From a virus: a DNA stretch of 30,167 nucleotides. Below, piece after piece: positions 7,053 through 13,894 of the stretch. The notes beneath the pieces are model-generated. The model worked only from the letters and a program-made list of their open reading frames with translations. It was not told the origin of the DNA and made no database searches. How positions within the stretch are numbered: position 1 is the first letter of the stretch; every line of letters begins with the position of its first letter. Position numbers and translations under genes: made by a program. The DNA lies in the IMG/VR virus record IMGVR_UViG_3300034107_000065, positions 1-30,167 of that record. One strand, given 5' to 3'.

Positions 7053-7246
7053 GGCTTAGTCCCCATGAACTTAATGTTGGGTTGTTCTTTGCGTAACTCT
7101 GCATACTCCAACTGCACACGTTGGGCATTGATAATCTTACCCGCCGTGTTGTTCATTTCGGTAGCAACTTTTACGTCGACCGTACCGTTCTTGAGTCCCT
7201 CATACAAAGCGGACAGTTCTGTTGTTAGTTCACTGATATGTTTCAT
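7049..7246 (-). CDS. Conserved-type small phage protein, 65 aa
   Basis: MKHISELTTELSALYEGLKN, then VKVATEMNNTAGKIINAQRV and QLEYAELRKEQPNIKFM. The N(N/T)xAGKII-xxQxxxLEY pattern is one I know from many small uncharacterised phage proteins encoded near replication genes. Wholly helical apart from the end. GGGAG is upstream of the ATG; the start overlaps the preceding gene by 17 bases. Confidence 0.8.
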   Translation of the reverse strand: MKHISELTTELSALYEGLKNGTVDVKVATEMNNTAGKIINAQRVQLEYAELRKEQPNIKFMGTKP

Positions 7247-7868
7247 CTTTAAGCTCCCAAAGTTTGCGTTTAATAAAAAGTCTGATACGTGCCGCTTCGA
7301 TCAACTCGGGCGACATTGTGGATTTATACAACCCTCTGATATAAGCATCAGAAGCTTTGACGGCCTGTTTTTTAGCTTTTGCTCGGGCTATCTCAGGGTG
7401 AGCCTTGCGGTGCGCATCCTGACGTGCTTTGATTTTTTCTTTGTTGGCTTGTTCGTATTCTTTTCTCTGTGCCGCTATCCTTTCTTTGTTGGCTTCTCTG
7501 TATGCTTTCTCATGCGCTTTGTTGGCTTCATGCCAAGCTTTATGCCTTGCTTTCTCGCGTTCTAAGTTAGCTTCACGATTAGCTTTTCGTTTTGCGTTCC
7601 TTGCCTCCTTGTTAGCTTCATGGTATTTTTTGGCACGTTCAAGCACGTATTCTTTGTTGGCTTCTTCCCACTCCTTTCGTTTCGCATAGACGTGTTCTTT
7701 ATTATTTTCAAAATACGCTTTGGCCTTGGCAGCTATATGTTCCTTGCGAGTCGCACGATACGCCTTCCGTTTGGGCGCTTGTATTTCCTTGGTCGCTAAG
7801 TAATACGCTTTTCTGTACTCCTTGATAGCTTCAAGTTCGGCTTCGCTCTTAGCGGCTTTGAGTTTCAT
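7230..7868 (-). CDS. Lys/Glu/Ala-rich helical repeat protein, 212 aa
   Basis: Residues ~35-165 are a degenerate repeat of about 13 residues around the unit (K/R)-x-(Y/W/H)-x-E-A-N-K-E, for example EWEEANKEYVLERAKKYHEA, KAWHEANKAHEKAYREANKE and EYEQANKEKIKARQ. The very high charge suggests a long single helix or nucleic-acid-binding rod. The C-terminus (SDAYIRGLYKS, then LIEAARIRLFIKRKLWEL) is a separate helical unit seen at the end of several phage proteins. Such ANKE repeats usually accompany an HNH nuclease domain, but no HNH residues are visible here. GGAG upstream; 4-base overlap with the previous gene. Confidence 0.75.
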   Translation of the reverse strand: MKLKAAKSEAELEAIKEYRKAYYLATKEIQAPKRKAYRATRKEHIAAKAKAYFENNKEHVYAKRKEWEEANKEYVLERAKKYHEANKEARNAKRKANREANLEREKARHKAWHEANKAHEKAYREANKERIAAQRKEYEQANKEKIKARQDAHRKAHPEIARAKAKKQAVKASDAYIRGLYKSTMSPELIEAARIRLFIKRKLWELKDETYQ

Positions 7869-8059
7869 TCCCCCAACTCCTCAAAGATTTCGTTGAGTAC
7901 GGTTTTGATTTGGCTGACCATCTCAGCCTTTGTATAAGGTGCAGACATAACCATCTTGATACTTGCCAACGCCTTATACATAGCTTGACCCTTCAATGCG
8001 AACAGTAACGCATCCTCATCGTCAGGGTATTCAAACTCCAGTATGGCTTTTGATTTCAT
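7865..8059 (-). CDS. Small conserved-type phage protein, 64 aa
   Basis: MKSKAILEFEYPDDEDALLF, then ALKGQAMYKALASIKMVMSA and a C-terminal helix VSQIKTVLNEIFEELGE. The beginning KAxLEFxxPxDxxxxxxALxG followed by W/Y-xx-xL is shared by many small phage proteins of unknown function. AGGTAA precedes the ATG; both ends overlap neighbours by 4 bases. Confidence 0.8.
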   Translation of the reverse strand: MKSKAILEFEYPDDEDALLFALKGQAMYKALASIKMVMSAPYTKAEMVSQIKTVLNEIFEELGE

Positions 8060-8574
8060 TTACCTGAGCCACCGAAGTACGTAGCAAGGATGCTGTACAA
8101 CCGCTTGGCATCAAACAAGCTAATATTATTTACGATCTCTTGCACATGGTCAGGCGGGTTCTGTTCTTCCACCAGTGCTGTAATGCCTGCTGTAGAAGTT
8201 CTAAGCTTAGAAGTTTTTGGTTTATTTACCTTACCTTCCCGCTTGGCAGTAGCCTTAGCTGACTTGATAGGGGAGTACTCTTTCCCATTGGGGCGTAGCA
8301 ACCCGTCGCTATCTTTATAGATATGCCCTTGCCGTATCATCTGACCAAGCAGTGATGACACAGATGACTTCTTATGTCCTTGCTGCACAAGGACTCGGAT
8401 TGCGTCGTTCCGAGTACAGCCCGAGTTATCACGGACAAAGTTAAATGTCTTCTTTGATACGTTGTTTGTAGGTGCGAACAATTTAGGTCCTTTAGGTTGT
8501 TCAGTTGTTTCGATTGTTTTGGGTTCTTCCCAAGTTCGCAATATCTTTTGCATTTCTGTTTGAATATCAGGCAT
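8056..8574 (-). CDS. Winged-helix-like DNA-binding protein, 172 aa
   Basis: Start set at ATG 8574 (MPDIQTEMQKILRTWEE): GAGG lies 6 bases upstream and the overlap with the previous stop is 8 bases. Residues ~45-95 (NFVRDNSGCTRNDAIRVLVQ, KKSSVSSLLGQMIRQGHIYK) have the helix-turn-helix and wing spacing of MarR/winged-helix folds. A Lys/Arg-rich linker follows (SAKATAKREGKVNKPKTSKL), then a helical C-terminus. The linker codons overlap a copy of the dispersed 20-base palindrome (8199-8212). Probable transcription or replication regulator; target unknown. Confidence 0.7.
   Translation of the reverse strand: MPDIQTEMQKILRTWEEPKTIETTEQPKGPKLFAPTNNVSKKTFNFVRDNSGCTRNDAIRVLVQQGHKKSSVSSLLGQMIRQGHIYKDSDGLLRPNGKEYSPIKSAKATAKREGKVNKPKTSKLRTSTAGITALVEEQNPPDHVQEIVNNISLFDAKRLYSILATYFGGSGK
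8199..8212. repeat. Dispersed palindrome copy R1 (inside a CDS)
   Basis: Perfect TTCTAAGCTTAGAA, flanked by AG and GTTT as in the other copies. The only copy inside a confident coding sequence; in that frame it encodes part of KTSKLRTS. Confidence 0.9.
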
Positions 8575-8740
8575 CGTCATCCTCAAATAAGTTAAGTTGT
8601 TTAGGGTCAGGCATGGTGTGCGCTAAGTCTTGCACGTCACGCAGTCGCATTTCCAGTCTTTCGCTTAATACTTTTATTAAACCCGTATGCCCATCGGCGT
8701 ATCGGATTAGTTCTTCGTCGGTCAAGTTGTCATAGTTCAT
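8567..8740 (-). CDS. Hypothetical small protein, 57 aa
   Basis: Reads MNYDNLTDEELIRYADGHTG, then LIKVLSERLEMRLRDVQDLA and an acidic tail (LNLFEDDDA). The NLTDEEL start and the amphipathic helix with leucines at 3-4 residue spacing suggest a short helical dimer. GGAG lies 5 bases before the ATG; the start overlaps the previous stop by 4 bases and the end overlaps the next ATG by 8. No family recognised. Confidence 0.75.
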   Translation of the reverse strand: MNYDNLTDEELIRYADGHTGLIKVLSERLEMRLRDVQDLAHTMPDPKQLNLFEDDDA

Positions 8741-9099
8741 CTAAGCTCCATAAAGTTAATAAGATTGTTGTCGTCGTCGGTTGTGAACCATACGATGTTG
8801 TCAGGCGGGGGCACGTTCACTTTCTTGAGATGCCCACCTACCGTTGCGACTGCCCTGATTCTCTCTAGCCAATCAGGTAAGTCTGTCACTATCCCACGGG
8901 ATGCTTCCTCGTGTCCGTCACGCCATCGCTTAAGCGTGTAGTCACCATCACGTTCTTCGTATCTGCATTCATACATAGGATTGTCTTTGTGGTATCCAAG
9001 TTTATGTTCTAGCGTTCGAAGGGCGTCGGACTTTGCTCGCCCATGTCTGTCTGCTACTTCCATGATCTCAGTTACCATCGCCTTCACTTTCCCCATCAT
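8737..9099 (-). CDS. Hypothetical protein, 120 aa
   Basis: MMGKVKAMVTEIMEVADRHG then a charged, mixed alpha/beta region (YECRYEERDGDYTLKRWRDG) and an acidic end (WFTTDDDNNLINFMELR). A second ATG three bases on is better spaced from the GGGGG ribosome binding site, so the start could be 9096. It overlaps the DUF3150-like gene by 32 bases. Function unknown. Confidence 0.65.
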   Translation of the reverse strand: MMGKVKAMVTEIMEVADRHGRAKSDALRTLEHKLGYHKDNPMYECRYEERDGDYTLKRWRDGHEEASRGIVTDLPDWLERIRAVATVGGHLKKVNVPPPDNIVWFTTDDDNNLINFMELR

Positions 9100-9994
9100 C
9101 TATCCCCCAATCAAATGCACCAAGGATTTCGTCCACCTTGATTTTGGTTAAAGCACGAGTGCTATCTTCTTCTCTCAATTCTTTAGGTGTTACCCCAGAC
9201 AATACCTCCTCAAGCTTACGCGCAGCTTTCGTCAACGCAGAATCTCCAGTTATATTCATCACATGCAACAACTCGCACAACTCCACGGCATTGGTTACCG
9301 TTGTGTCGTGAAAGGTATTCTTCTTGCCATCCTCGCTGACAGTCAAGCGATCACTTAACTTACTGATAGCCTTGTACAACCGAGTCCATGAGTCTTGGTT
9401 AGCTGCCTTGATCTTGGCATCAAGCTTCTCCTCGTACTGCTCGATCAACTGGCGTTGTACCTCGCTCTCAATGTCTAACCTAAAGTCACCGCCAGTAGGC
9501 AAGGGAGTGAACGATGTCTCCATACGGAAACGCTGTGCTACCTTACCCCTGCTTGGGTACTCGCCACGATCAAACAATGTGCCAAGTTGGAACGCTGCCC
9601 CTGCTACGAGGGTCTCGTACTTGTCCAAGAACGCATCGACCAAACGATTGAACTCTGTGTTATACCTACCCATAACCTTTTGATAGTCAAGCAGTGCTGC
9701 AGTGGGCAACAGTCTTGCACCTTGGTCATTCCATGGGAGAGTCAAGCGATAGTGTTCGGCTCGGGCACGGGCTTGGAACTTGGTGATAGCTTCCAACTCT
9801 TTGCACTCAGCAAATAAGTTTTTGTATACCGATGCTGCTTTCTTGGAGCCTGACCCCTTGGCATTGGTGACCTCGGCTTGCGTACTCTTGTCTTGCTTAC
9901 GACCCGAGTAGACTGCGATGTTTAAGTCCACCATCATGGCGGAACGTGCGACGCCTGCAATAGGCTTTTCTGTTTCAATTGTGTAGTAGTTCAT
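9068..9994 (-). CDS. DUF3150-like protein
   Basis: 308 residues. VDLNIAVYSGRKQDKS near the N-terminus (~23-38), HYRLTLPWNDQGARLLPTAA (~81-100), the long helical middle with YPSRGKVAQRFRMETSFTPL, and a C-terminal helical region (LCELLHVMNITGDSALTKAA) match my memory of the DUF3150 family. In phages and proteobacteria this family is encoded with a MoxR/CobS-type AAA+ ATPase and a VWA protein, and both are present here (12751-13821 and 10678-11850). It may be a substrate adaptor or a component of the complex; its activity is unknown. There is no Shine-Dalgarno; palindrome copy R2 lies immediately upstream. Confidence 0.75.
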   Translation of the reverse strand: MNYYTIETEKPIAGVARSAMMVDLNIAVYSGRKQDKSTQAEVTNAKGSGSKKAASVYKNLFAECKELEAITKFQARARAEHYRLTLPWNDQGARLLPTAALLDYQKVMGRYNTEFNRLVDAFLDKYETLVAGAAFQLGTLFDRGEYPSRGKVAQRFRMETSFTPLPTGGDFRLDIESEVQRQLIEQYEEKLDAKIKAANQDSWTRLYKAISKLSDRLTVSEDGKKNTFHDTTVTNAVELCELLHVMNITGDSALTKAARKLEEVLSGVTPKELREEDSTRALTKIKVDEILGAFDWGIDDGESEGDGN

Positions 9995-9999
9995 GATAG

Positions 10000-10013
10000 T
10001 TCTAAGGTTAGAG
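10000..10013. repeat. Dispersed palindrome copy R2 (degenerate)
   Basis: TTCTAAGGTTAGAG, one mismatch in the last half-site. Lies 6 bases upstream of the DUF3150-like start codon. Confidence 0.8.
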
Positions 10014-10280
10014 GTTTTTAGAAAGGTTGTCGTTGATTTTCATCGTCAGCTTAACTGTGTCGATGTAGTCTTGGTTCACTGGTGCTACAGTGAATAGCTC
10101 GTGTGTTACGACCGGCTTGATAGTCGGTACGTATGCGTTGTTGTACCCTTGCGAGCCTAGGTTGTTGCCCACATGCGTTTCAGTTAGTTGTTCGGCAAAC
10201 GACAACGTGTCGGTAAGAATTTCAAGTTGCCTTGCATCTATCAAAACGCTGTGCCCGTTGATGGTCATCTTAAATTTCAA
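10008..10280 (-). CDS. Hypothetical protein, 90 aa, TTG start
   Basis: Reading begins at TTG 10280 (M)KFKMTINGHSVLIDARQ; GAGG lies 7 bases upstream and the TTG overlaps the previous TGA by 4 bases, while the first ATG (10268) is 19 bases from that site. The short N-terminal beta hairpin (INGHSVLIDARQLEIL) is followed by a helix and a C-terminal half with hydrophobic strands (TIKPVVTHELFTVAPV). Not recognised. Confidence 0.65.
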   Translation of the reverse strand: MKFKMTINGHSVLIDARQLEILTDTLSFAEQLTETHVGNNLGSQGYNNAYVPTIKPVVTHELFTVAPVNQDYIDTVKLTMKINDNLSKNL

Positions 10281-10645
10281 AATGCCACCTCTATTGATCG
10301 TGATACATACATGAAGCCATTGGCGTCGCCAGTGCTATCGTCCTCAATGTCGTCGTCCTCTTCACCAAGACGCAAGAATTCGTACTCGTAGCCAAGACCT
10401 TGCACATCCGCTAAGAACTGAACGAACTTCCCAACCTCGGGGTACGAGTCGTACCATTTGATAGAGTTGGCATCGAATATCAACACGCGATGATCGTCGT
10501 CCCATTCAAAATACTCCTTGCCCCACGCCTCGAATACATCCTTGAACGTGGTGTTAAACAATAGCTTGAGCTTGTTGTACTCCAACAAGTTGTGTTCACT
10601 GTTTGCAGGGTAAATAAGCGCCTTCACATCTGATCTGTATCCCAT
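10277..10645 (-). CDS. Hypothetical protein, 122 aa
   Basis: Start at ATG 10645 (MGYRSDVKALIYPANSEHNL) with GGAG upstream and palindrome R3 just before it; a longer upstream reading has no ribosome binding site. Sequence is mixed alpha/beta with an acidic, aromatic middle (EAWGKEYFEWDDDHRVLIFD, SIKWYDSYPEVGKFVQFL) and an acidic loop (GEEDDDIEDDSTGD). MGYRSDV-x-x-x-IY with WYDSYP is a pattern I have seen in phage proteins encoded beside MoxR/VWA genes; function unknown. Confidence 0.8.
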   Translation of the reverse strand: MGYRSDVKALIYPANSEHNLLEYNKLKLLFNTTFKDVFEAWGKEYFEWDDDHRVLIFDANSIKWYDSYPEVGKFVQFLADVQGLGYEYEFLRLGEEDDDIEDDSTGDANGFMYVSRSIEVAF

Positions 10646-10660
10646 GATTTTCTCCAATAG

Positions 10661-10674
10661 TTCTAAGCTTAGAA
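10661..10674. repeat. Dispersed palindrome copy R3
   Basis: Perfect TTCTAAGCTTAGAA, in the leader of the 122-residue gene. With the adjacent ribosome binding site it forms a 35-base block identical to the one at R4. Confidence 0.95.
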
Positions 10675-10677
10675 GTT

Positions 10678-11850
10678 TTAGACTTCGACACGGATAGTCG
10701 TGCCGAACGGTGCAACCATATCGGTTGTGATAGCCCACAAGGTAGGCACATTGGTGTTACCCCAGTCACCTACATAGCCATCGGTAAACTGCACAATAGC
10801 TTGTGGGTTGATGTGGTTCTCACGAAGGTAGTCAAACAACACAGAACCATCCGTACCACCACCGCCCTTGGGTTTCATGTCGGCTACTGCAAACTGACCA
10901 TCCTCGAATGTTTGATGCCCTGCTACCTTGGTGTCCCAATAGATAACGTGTGTCTTGGTTGGCTTGACTTCCTCGATGATGGTCTTGATGTTGGAAACAA
11001 ACGCAGTCATCTCGTCGCCACCGAAACACGAACCCGACGTGTCGAAGCCGATAACAAGCTCTGTCATAGTAGTCCCCACCATAGAAGGCATGTAAACGTC
11101 GTAGCTCAAGAATCTACGATTAGGCTTACGCCATGATGATTCGTCACGACCTGCGCATGTCTCGGTGATGAAGTCACGCAAGACTTTCTTCCAATCAATC
11201 TTGGGTTGCAACAAGTCACCGAACGCACCATCCGCATCGCCTGCACCCTTGCCCTGCATCTTGCGACGCACGATCTCACCCTGACGAATGGCTCGTTGTA
11301 TCTCATTGCCACGCTCGGCATCTTTAGCAGGGTCACCGCTTGTTGCGTTCTCCCAATCATGCTCGTCGAACCCTTCACCCTCATCACCACCGCCACCACC
11401 CCCGCCTTCCTCTTGCTCTTGCTTAAGGTCTTCGAAGATTTGTTTGACTGACCACCCACGATACTTAGCATCAGGTTGCACACCTAACTCGGGCATCTTG
11501 ATGAACCCCTCGCCGTCATCCATATCTACTAAGGATAAGTTAACGAAGTGATCTGCTGCGATGTTGGCAAGTTGTGCATCCTCGTCATGCAATGCTGACC
11601 ATACTTGCAAGTGACGATACGCCTTGTGCTGACCCTCATGCAAGATGAGGAAGCGCAACTCAGGGTCGGTCTTCATGTGTTCTTCAATGAAGGCAGGGTT
11701 GTAGATTACATCCCAACCGTTAGTAGCTGCGGTAGGTACGTCGTCGTTTACCTTGACCTTGCCACATGCGAGGATACCGCTATACACACAGAACTTTTTG
11801 TGTTGCATGATAGCGATGTGTGCTTTCTTGATTCGATCTTGTACGTTCAT
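10678..11850 (-). CDS. Metallopeptidase-like plus VWA-like domain protein
   Basis: 390 residues from ATG 11850 (MNVQDRIKKAHIAIMQHKKF); GGAG upstream. The N-terminal domain carries a zinc peptidase signature LHEGQHKAYRH (HExxH at 71-75) as in DUF2201 N-terminal domains. A glycine- and glutamate-rich linker (~146-160) leads to a C-terminal VWA-like domain with a MIDAS-type D270-x-S272-x-S274 and a GGGGTDG loop (T333 D334). This two-domain form usually works with a MoxR-type ATPase, here at 12751-13821, in complexes thought to load metal or remodel proteins. Whether the peptidase is active is not known. Palindromes R3 and R4 flank the gene. Confidence 0.9.
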   Translation of the reverse strand: MNVQDRIKKAHIAIMQHKKFCVYSGILACGKVKVNDDVPTAATNGWDVIYNPAFIEEHMKTDPELRFLILHEGQHKAYRHLQVWSALHDEDAQLANIAADHFVNLSLVDMDDGEGFIKMPELGVQPDAKYRGWSVKQIFEDLKQEQEEGGGGGGGDEGEGFDEHDWENATSGDPAKDAERGNEIQRAIRQGEIVRRKMQGKGAGDADGAFGDLLQPKIDWKKVLRDFITETCAGRDESSWRKPNRRFLSYDVYMPSMVGTTMTELVIGFDTSGSCFGGDEMTAFVSNIKTIIEEVKPTKTHVIYWDTKVAGHQTFEDGQFAVADMKPKGGGGTDGSVLFDYLRENHINPQAIVQFTDGYVGDWGNTNVPTLWAITTDMVAPFGTTIRVEV

Positions 11851-11865
11851 GATTTTCTCCAATAG

Positions 11866-11879
11866 TTCTAAGCTTAGAA
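11866..11879. repeat. Dispersed palindrome copy R4
   Basis: Perfect TTCTAAGCTTAGAA between the VWA gene start and the stop of the 197-residue gene; that stop codon (TAA, 11874-11876) lies inside the palindrome. Confidence 0.95.
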
Positions 11880-12467
11880 GTTATGTGTTGTTGGGATAGG
11901 GAACTCTTCATCTCTATCTAGTCGTGATGCAATCATCTCAGCAAGGGCGATCTCTTCAACAGTACGCTCTCGTAAGAACACCTCTGCAATTTGTTTGCGT
12001 ATGGTAGATTGCCGTACAACAAGGGTGTGTGAGTTGACATGGGCAGCCTTAACTTTCTCTATGTGTTCCGAATGCCTGCGATCAATGGTCTTGTAATACT
12101 CATCCCTCTTTGGTGTGTAGTCGTTCTTCTTTATATCGTCGTAGCCCATCTTCTGCAGGGTGCAATCTGCCTCAAGCATGCCGATGATCTCTGACAAATT
12201 ACCCTCAGTGATAGGGCGTGGTGTACGTAGCCCCATGTAGTCAGCATCCGTTACCACATAGATAGAAGGTTTTATGTCGCCCAAGTCAAACACAAGGTTA
12301 CGCACCTTCTTGGTTTTGCTATACCACCCACCGTTGTGGATGCCTGTTGCAATACTCTTGCGCACCATGTTGCGCATTGTTTTAGTCAAGCGCATTGGGT
12401 TAAAGGTAGCCACGGTGACTACACCGGGTGCTTGCAGTTGCCTTGCGATTTTGTACATTTCGCTCAT
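11874..12467 (-). CDS. Hypothetical protein, 197 aa
   Basis: MSEMYKIARQLQAPGVVTVA leads into a basic segment (FNPMRLTKTMRNMVRKSIAT) and a beta-rich middle (VRNLVFDLGDIKPSIYVVTD). The C-terminal half is helical and charged (IRKQIAEVFLRERTVEEIAL). Not recognised. AAGGA precedes the ATG at 12467, which overlaps the upstream stop by 4 bases. It ends THNF-stop with the stop codon inside palindrome R4. Confidence 0.75.
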   Translation of the reverse strand: MSEMYKIARQLQAPGVVTVATFNPMRLTKTMRNMVRKSIATGIHNGGWYSKTKKVRNLVFDLGDIKPSIYVVTDADYMGLRTPRPITEGNLSEIIGMLEADCTLQKMGYDDIKKNDYTPKRDEYYKTIDRRHSEHIEKVKAAHVNSHTLVVRQSTIRKQIAEVFLRERTVEEIALAEMIASRLDRDEEFPIPTTHNF

Positions 12468-12640
12468 GATTTTTTCCTTGGTTGGTTATTTAAAAGTCCT
12501 GTTTGTAAATTCCATGCGTCTTTAGACTGCACGTAGTTAGGTAGTGGGCGTTGATACGCCCTGCTGATGCGGTTAGGATGCCAGTCTTTGTGTAGTCGCA
12601 CGATGGTGCGACCGTCGCTTGTTCGTTCTGTTATTAACAT
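12464..12640 (-). CDS. Hypothetical small basic protein, 58 aa
   Basis: Start at ATG 12640 (MLITERTSDGRTIVRLHKDW) with GGAG 6 bases upstream. Basic and polar (HPNRISRAYQRPLPNYVQSK), ending QPRKKS. Possibly nucleic-acid binding; no family recognised. Overlaps the tiny membrane ORF stop by one base (TGATG) and the next start by 4. Confidence 0.65.
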   Translation of the reverse strand: MLITERTSDGRTIVRLHKDWHPNRISRAYQRPLPNYVQSKDAWNLQTGLLNNQPRKKS

Positions 12641-12729
12641 CACGGTCTCCAATAAAATAAGTCAATGACTAGCACAATGATGGCTAGGGCTAAGATCAAA
12701 CGCTCGAGGCGTTCCCATGGTGTAAACAT
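12640..12729 (-). CDS. Putative 29-residue membrane micropeptide
   Basis: Reads MFTPWERLERLILALAIIVL then VIDLFYWRP. A charged N-terminus is followed by about 16 consecutive mostly hydrophobic residues and an aromatic-basic end, the form of a single-pass micropeptide. Its TGA overlaps the next ATG by one base. There is no good Shine-Dalgarno; palindrome R5 is immediately upstream of the ATG. Real translation is uncertain. Confidence 0.45.
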   Translation of the reverse strand: MFTPWERLERLILALAIIVLVIDLFYWRP

Positions 12730-12733
12730 AATG

Positions 12734-12747
12734 TTCTAAGCTTAGAA
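12734..12747. repeat. Dispersed palindrome copy R5
   Basis: Perfect TTCTAAGCTTAGAA just downstream of the MoxR-like gene stop and just upstream of the 29-residue ORF. Confidence 0.95.
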
Positions 12748-12750
12748 GTA

Positions 12751-13821
12751 TTAGAAGAACTTACCAAGCTTCGCTGCTTGGGTCGTGAACTTACGGCTAC
12801 CACATGCCATGCCTACCTTGGACTTGTTGGATGCAAGAGATGTAATGAACAACGCATGTGCCTCGAACGATTCGTTAGCCATACGATCTGAGTAGTCCAT
12901 AACTGCGTCGATAGTCTTAGCATCGACACGACCCGCCAACATGAATGCGAGAATGAACAACGCACCCGCACTTGTTGGAACCTTAGCCTTGAACGGGTCT
13001 TTCACAATGGTCTCAAACAATGGCAGTTGATCTGCTAAGTTGATGAGCGCATCCATATCCCTAGCTGCTGCTTCACCCACCGTACCTGCTAGTGCAGGGA
13101 GAGTGGCATCACCAAGTACGGATCGGAGTTTAATGATGTTGGATGCTTTCTCGAGTGAACGAGGCGAGCAGTATGCTTTCACGTTGCCCGTCAATGGGTT
13201 GAAGATGTAGGGATTCTTAGCCTTGGCATCGAGGTCTACGTAGCAGTCGAATACCTGCGGATACTGCTTGGCAAATGCCATTACCTCGGGGGCTATGTTG
13301 TTGTCTGATGCCCACTCAATCCACTGGTCAGCAGTTGGATTACCTAACACGGCTACAGTCATGCGGTTATACGCATGGGCAGGGATGTTGTCACCCACAC
13401 CATCTGTATCTAGGTTAGTCGTTGCAAATACTATTGAGCCAGTCGGCAAGGGTACGTCACCCACACGATGCTCGAGGATAGTCGGCAACAACATGTTCAT
13501 CACAGGGCGTGATGCTTTACCCAACTCATCAAGCATAAGTATGACGGGTCGAGTCTGATTCTTACCTACACCGAAGCGCACATTGGGTGCATACGATGTG
13601 GTCATGTTCTCTCGGTCAATGACAGGCATAGCCAAGTCACCGAGGTCTAAGTTTGCGCAGTCGATGTAGCACACCTGATAGTCAGGCATCTCACGACCCA
13701 GTGTACCAAGCAAAGACGATTTGCCTACGCCGGGCTGACCTCGCAAGAGGATGGTGTTTGTTGTACCTACGTTACGGATGAGGGTGAATGCCTGAGACAG
13801 GCTGAGGTTTAACGTGTTCAT
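12751..13821 (-). CDS. MoxR/CobS-like AAA+ ATPase
   Basis: 356 residues. Walker A GQPGVGKSS (28-36), Walker B VILMLDE (93-99), sensor 1 FATTN (132-136) and AYNR with an arginine-finger candidate R153. The shape matches the MoxR/CobS branch of AAA+ proteins, which act as hexameric ATP-driven partners of VWA proteins, as in magnesium or cobalt chelatases and MoxR complexes. The likely partners are the VWA metallopeptidase and the DUF3150-like protein downstream in the same operon; substrate and biological role in the phage are unknown. GGAAA lies 8 bases before the ATG. Confidence 0.9.
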   Translation of the reverse strand: MNTLNLSLSQAFTLIRNVGTTNTILLRGQPGVGKSSLLGTLGREMPDYQVCYIDCANLDLGDLAMPVIDRENMTTSYAPNVRFGVGKNQTRPVILMLDELGKASRPVMNMLLPTILEHRVGDVPLPTGSIVFATTNLDTDGVGDNIPAHAYNRMTVAVLGNPTADQWIEWASDNNIAPEVMAFAKQYPQVFDCYVDLDAKAKNPYIFNPLTGNVKAYCSPRSLEKASNIIKLRSVLGDATLPALAGTVGEAAARDMDALINLADQLPLFETIVKDPFKAKVPTSAGALFILAFMLAGRVDAKTIDAVMDYSDRMANESFEAHALFITSLASNKSKVGMACGSRKFTTQAAKLGKFF

Positions 13822-13853
13822 TTTGATTTCCAGTTGAATAAAAGGTTTGAAAG

Positions 13854-13867
13854 TTCTAAGGTTAGAA
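13854..13867. repeat. Dispersed palindrome copy R6
   Basis: TTCTAAGGTTAGAA (GG centre) in the 73-base gap upstream of the MoxR-like gene. Confidence 0.9.
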
Positions 13868-13894
13868 GTTTATGAAAATAGGCTTTCGCCATGC

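Noticed and set aside
7041-7689. Long + strand ORFs rich in Phe, Leu, Ser and Cys, looking like membrane proteins
   Set aside because: They are the antisense of the Lys/Glu/Ala-rich repeat gene and a neighbour; hydrophobicity is the complement of charged codons.
11340-11420. Glycine-rich stretch as possible assembly error
   Set aside because: It falls in the flexible linker between the two domains of the metallopeptidase-VWA protein, and the frame stays open.
13822-13892. Tiny - strand ORF (MAKAYFHKLLTLELSNLLFN...) ending in ATGA with the MoxR-like gene
   Set aside because: It reads straight through palindrome R6, has no ribosome binding site, and its KLLTLEL segment is just the translated repeat.
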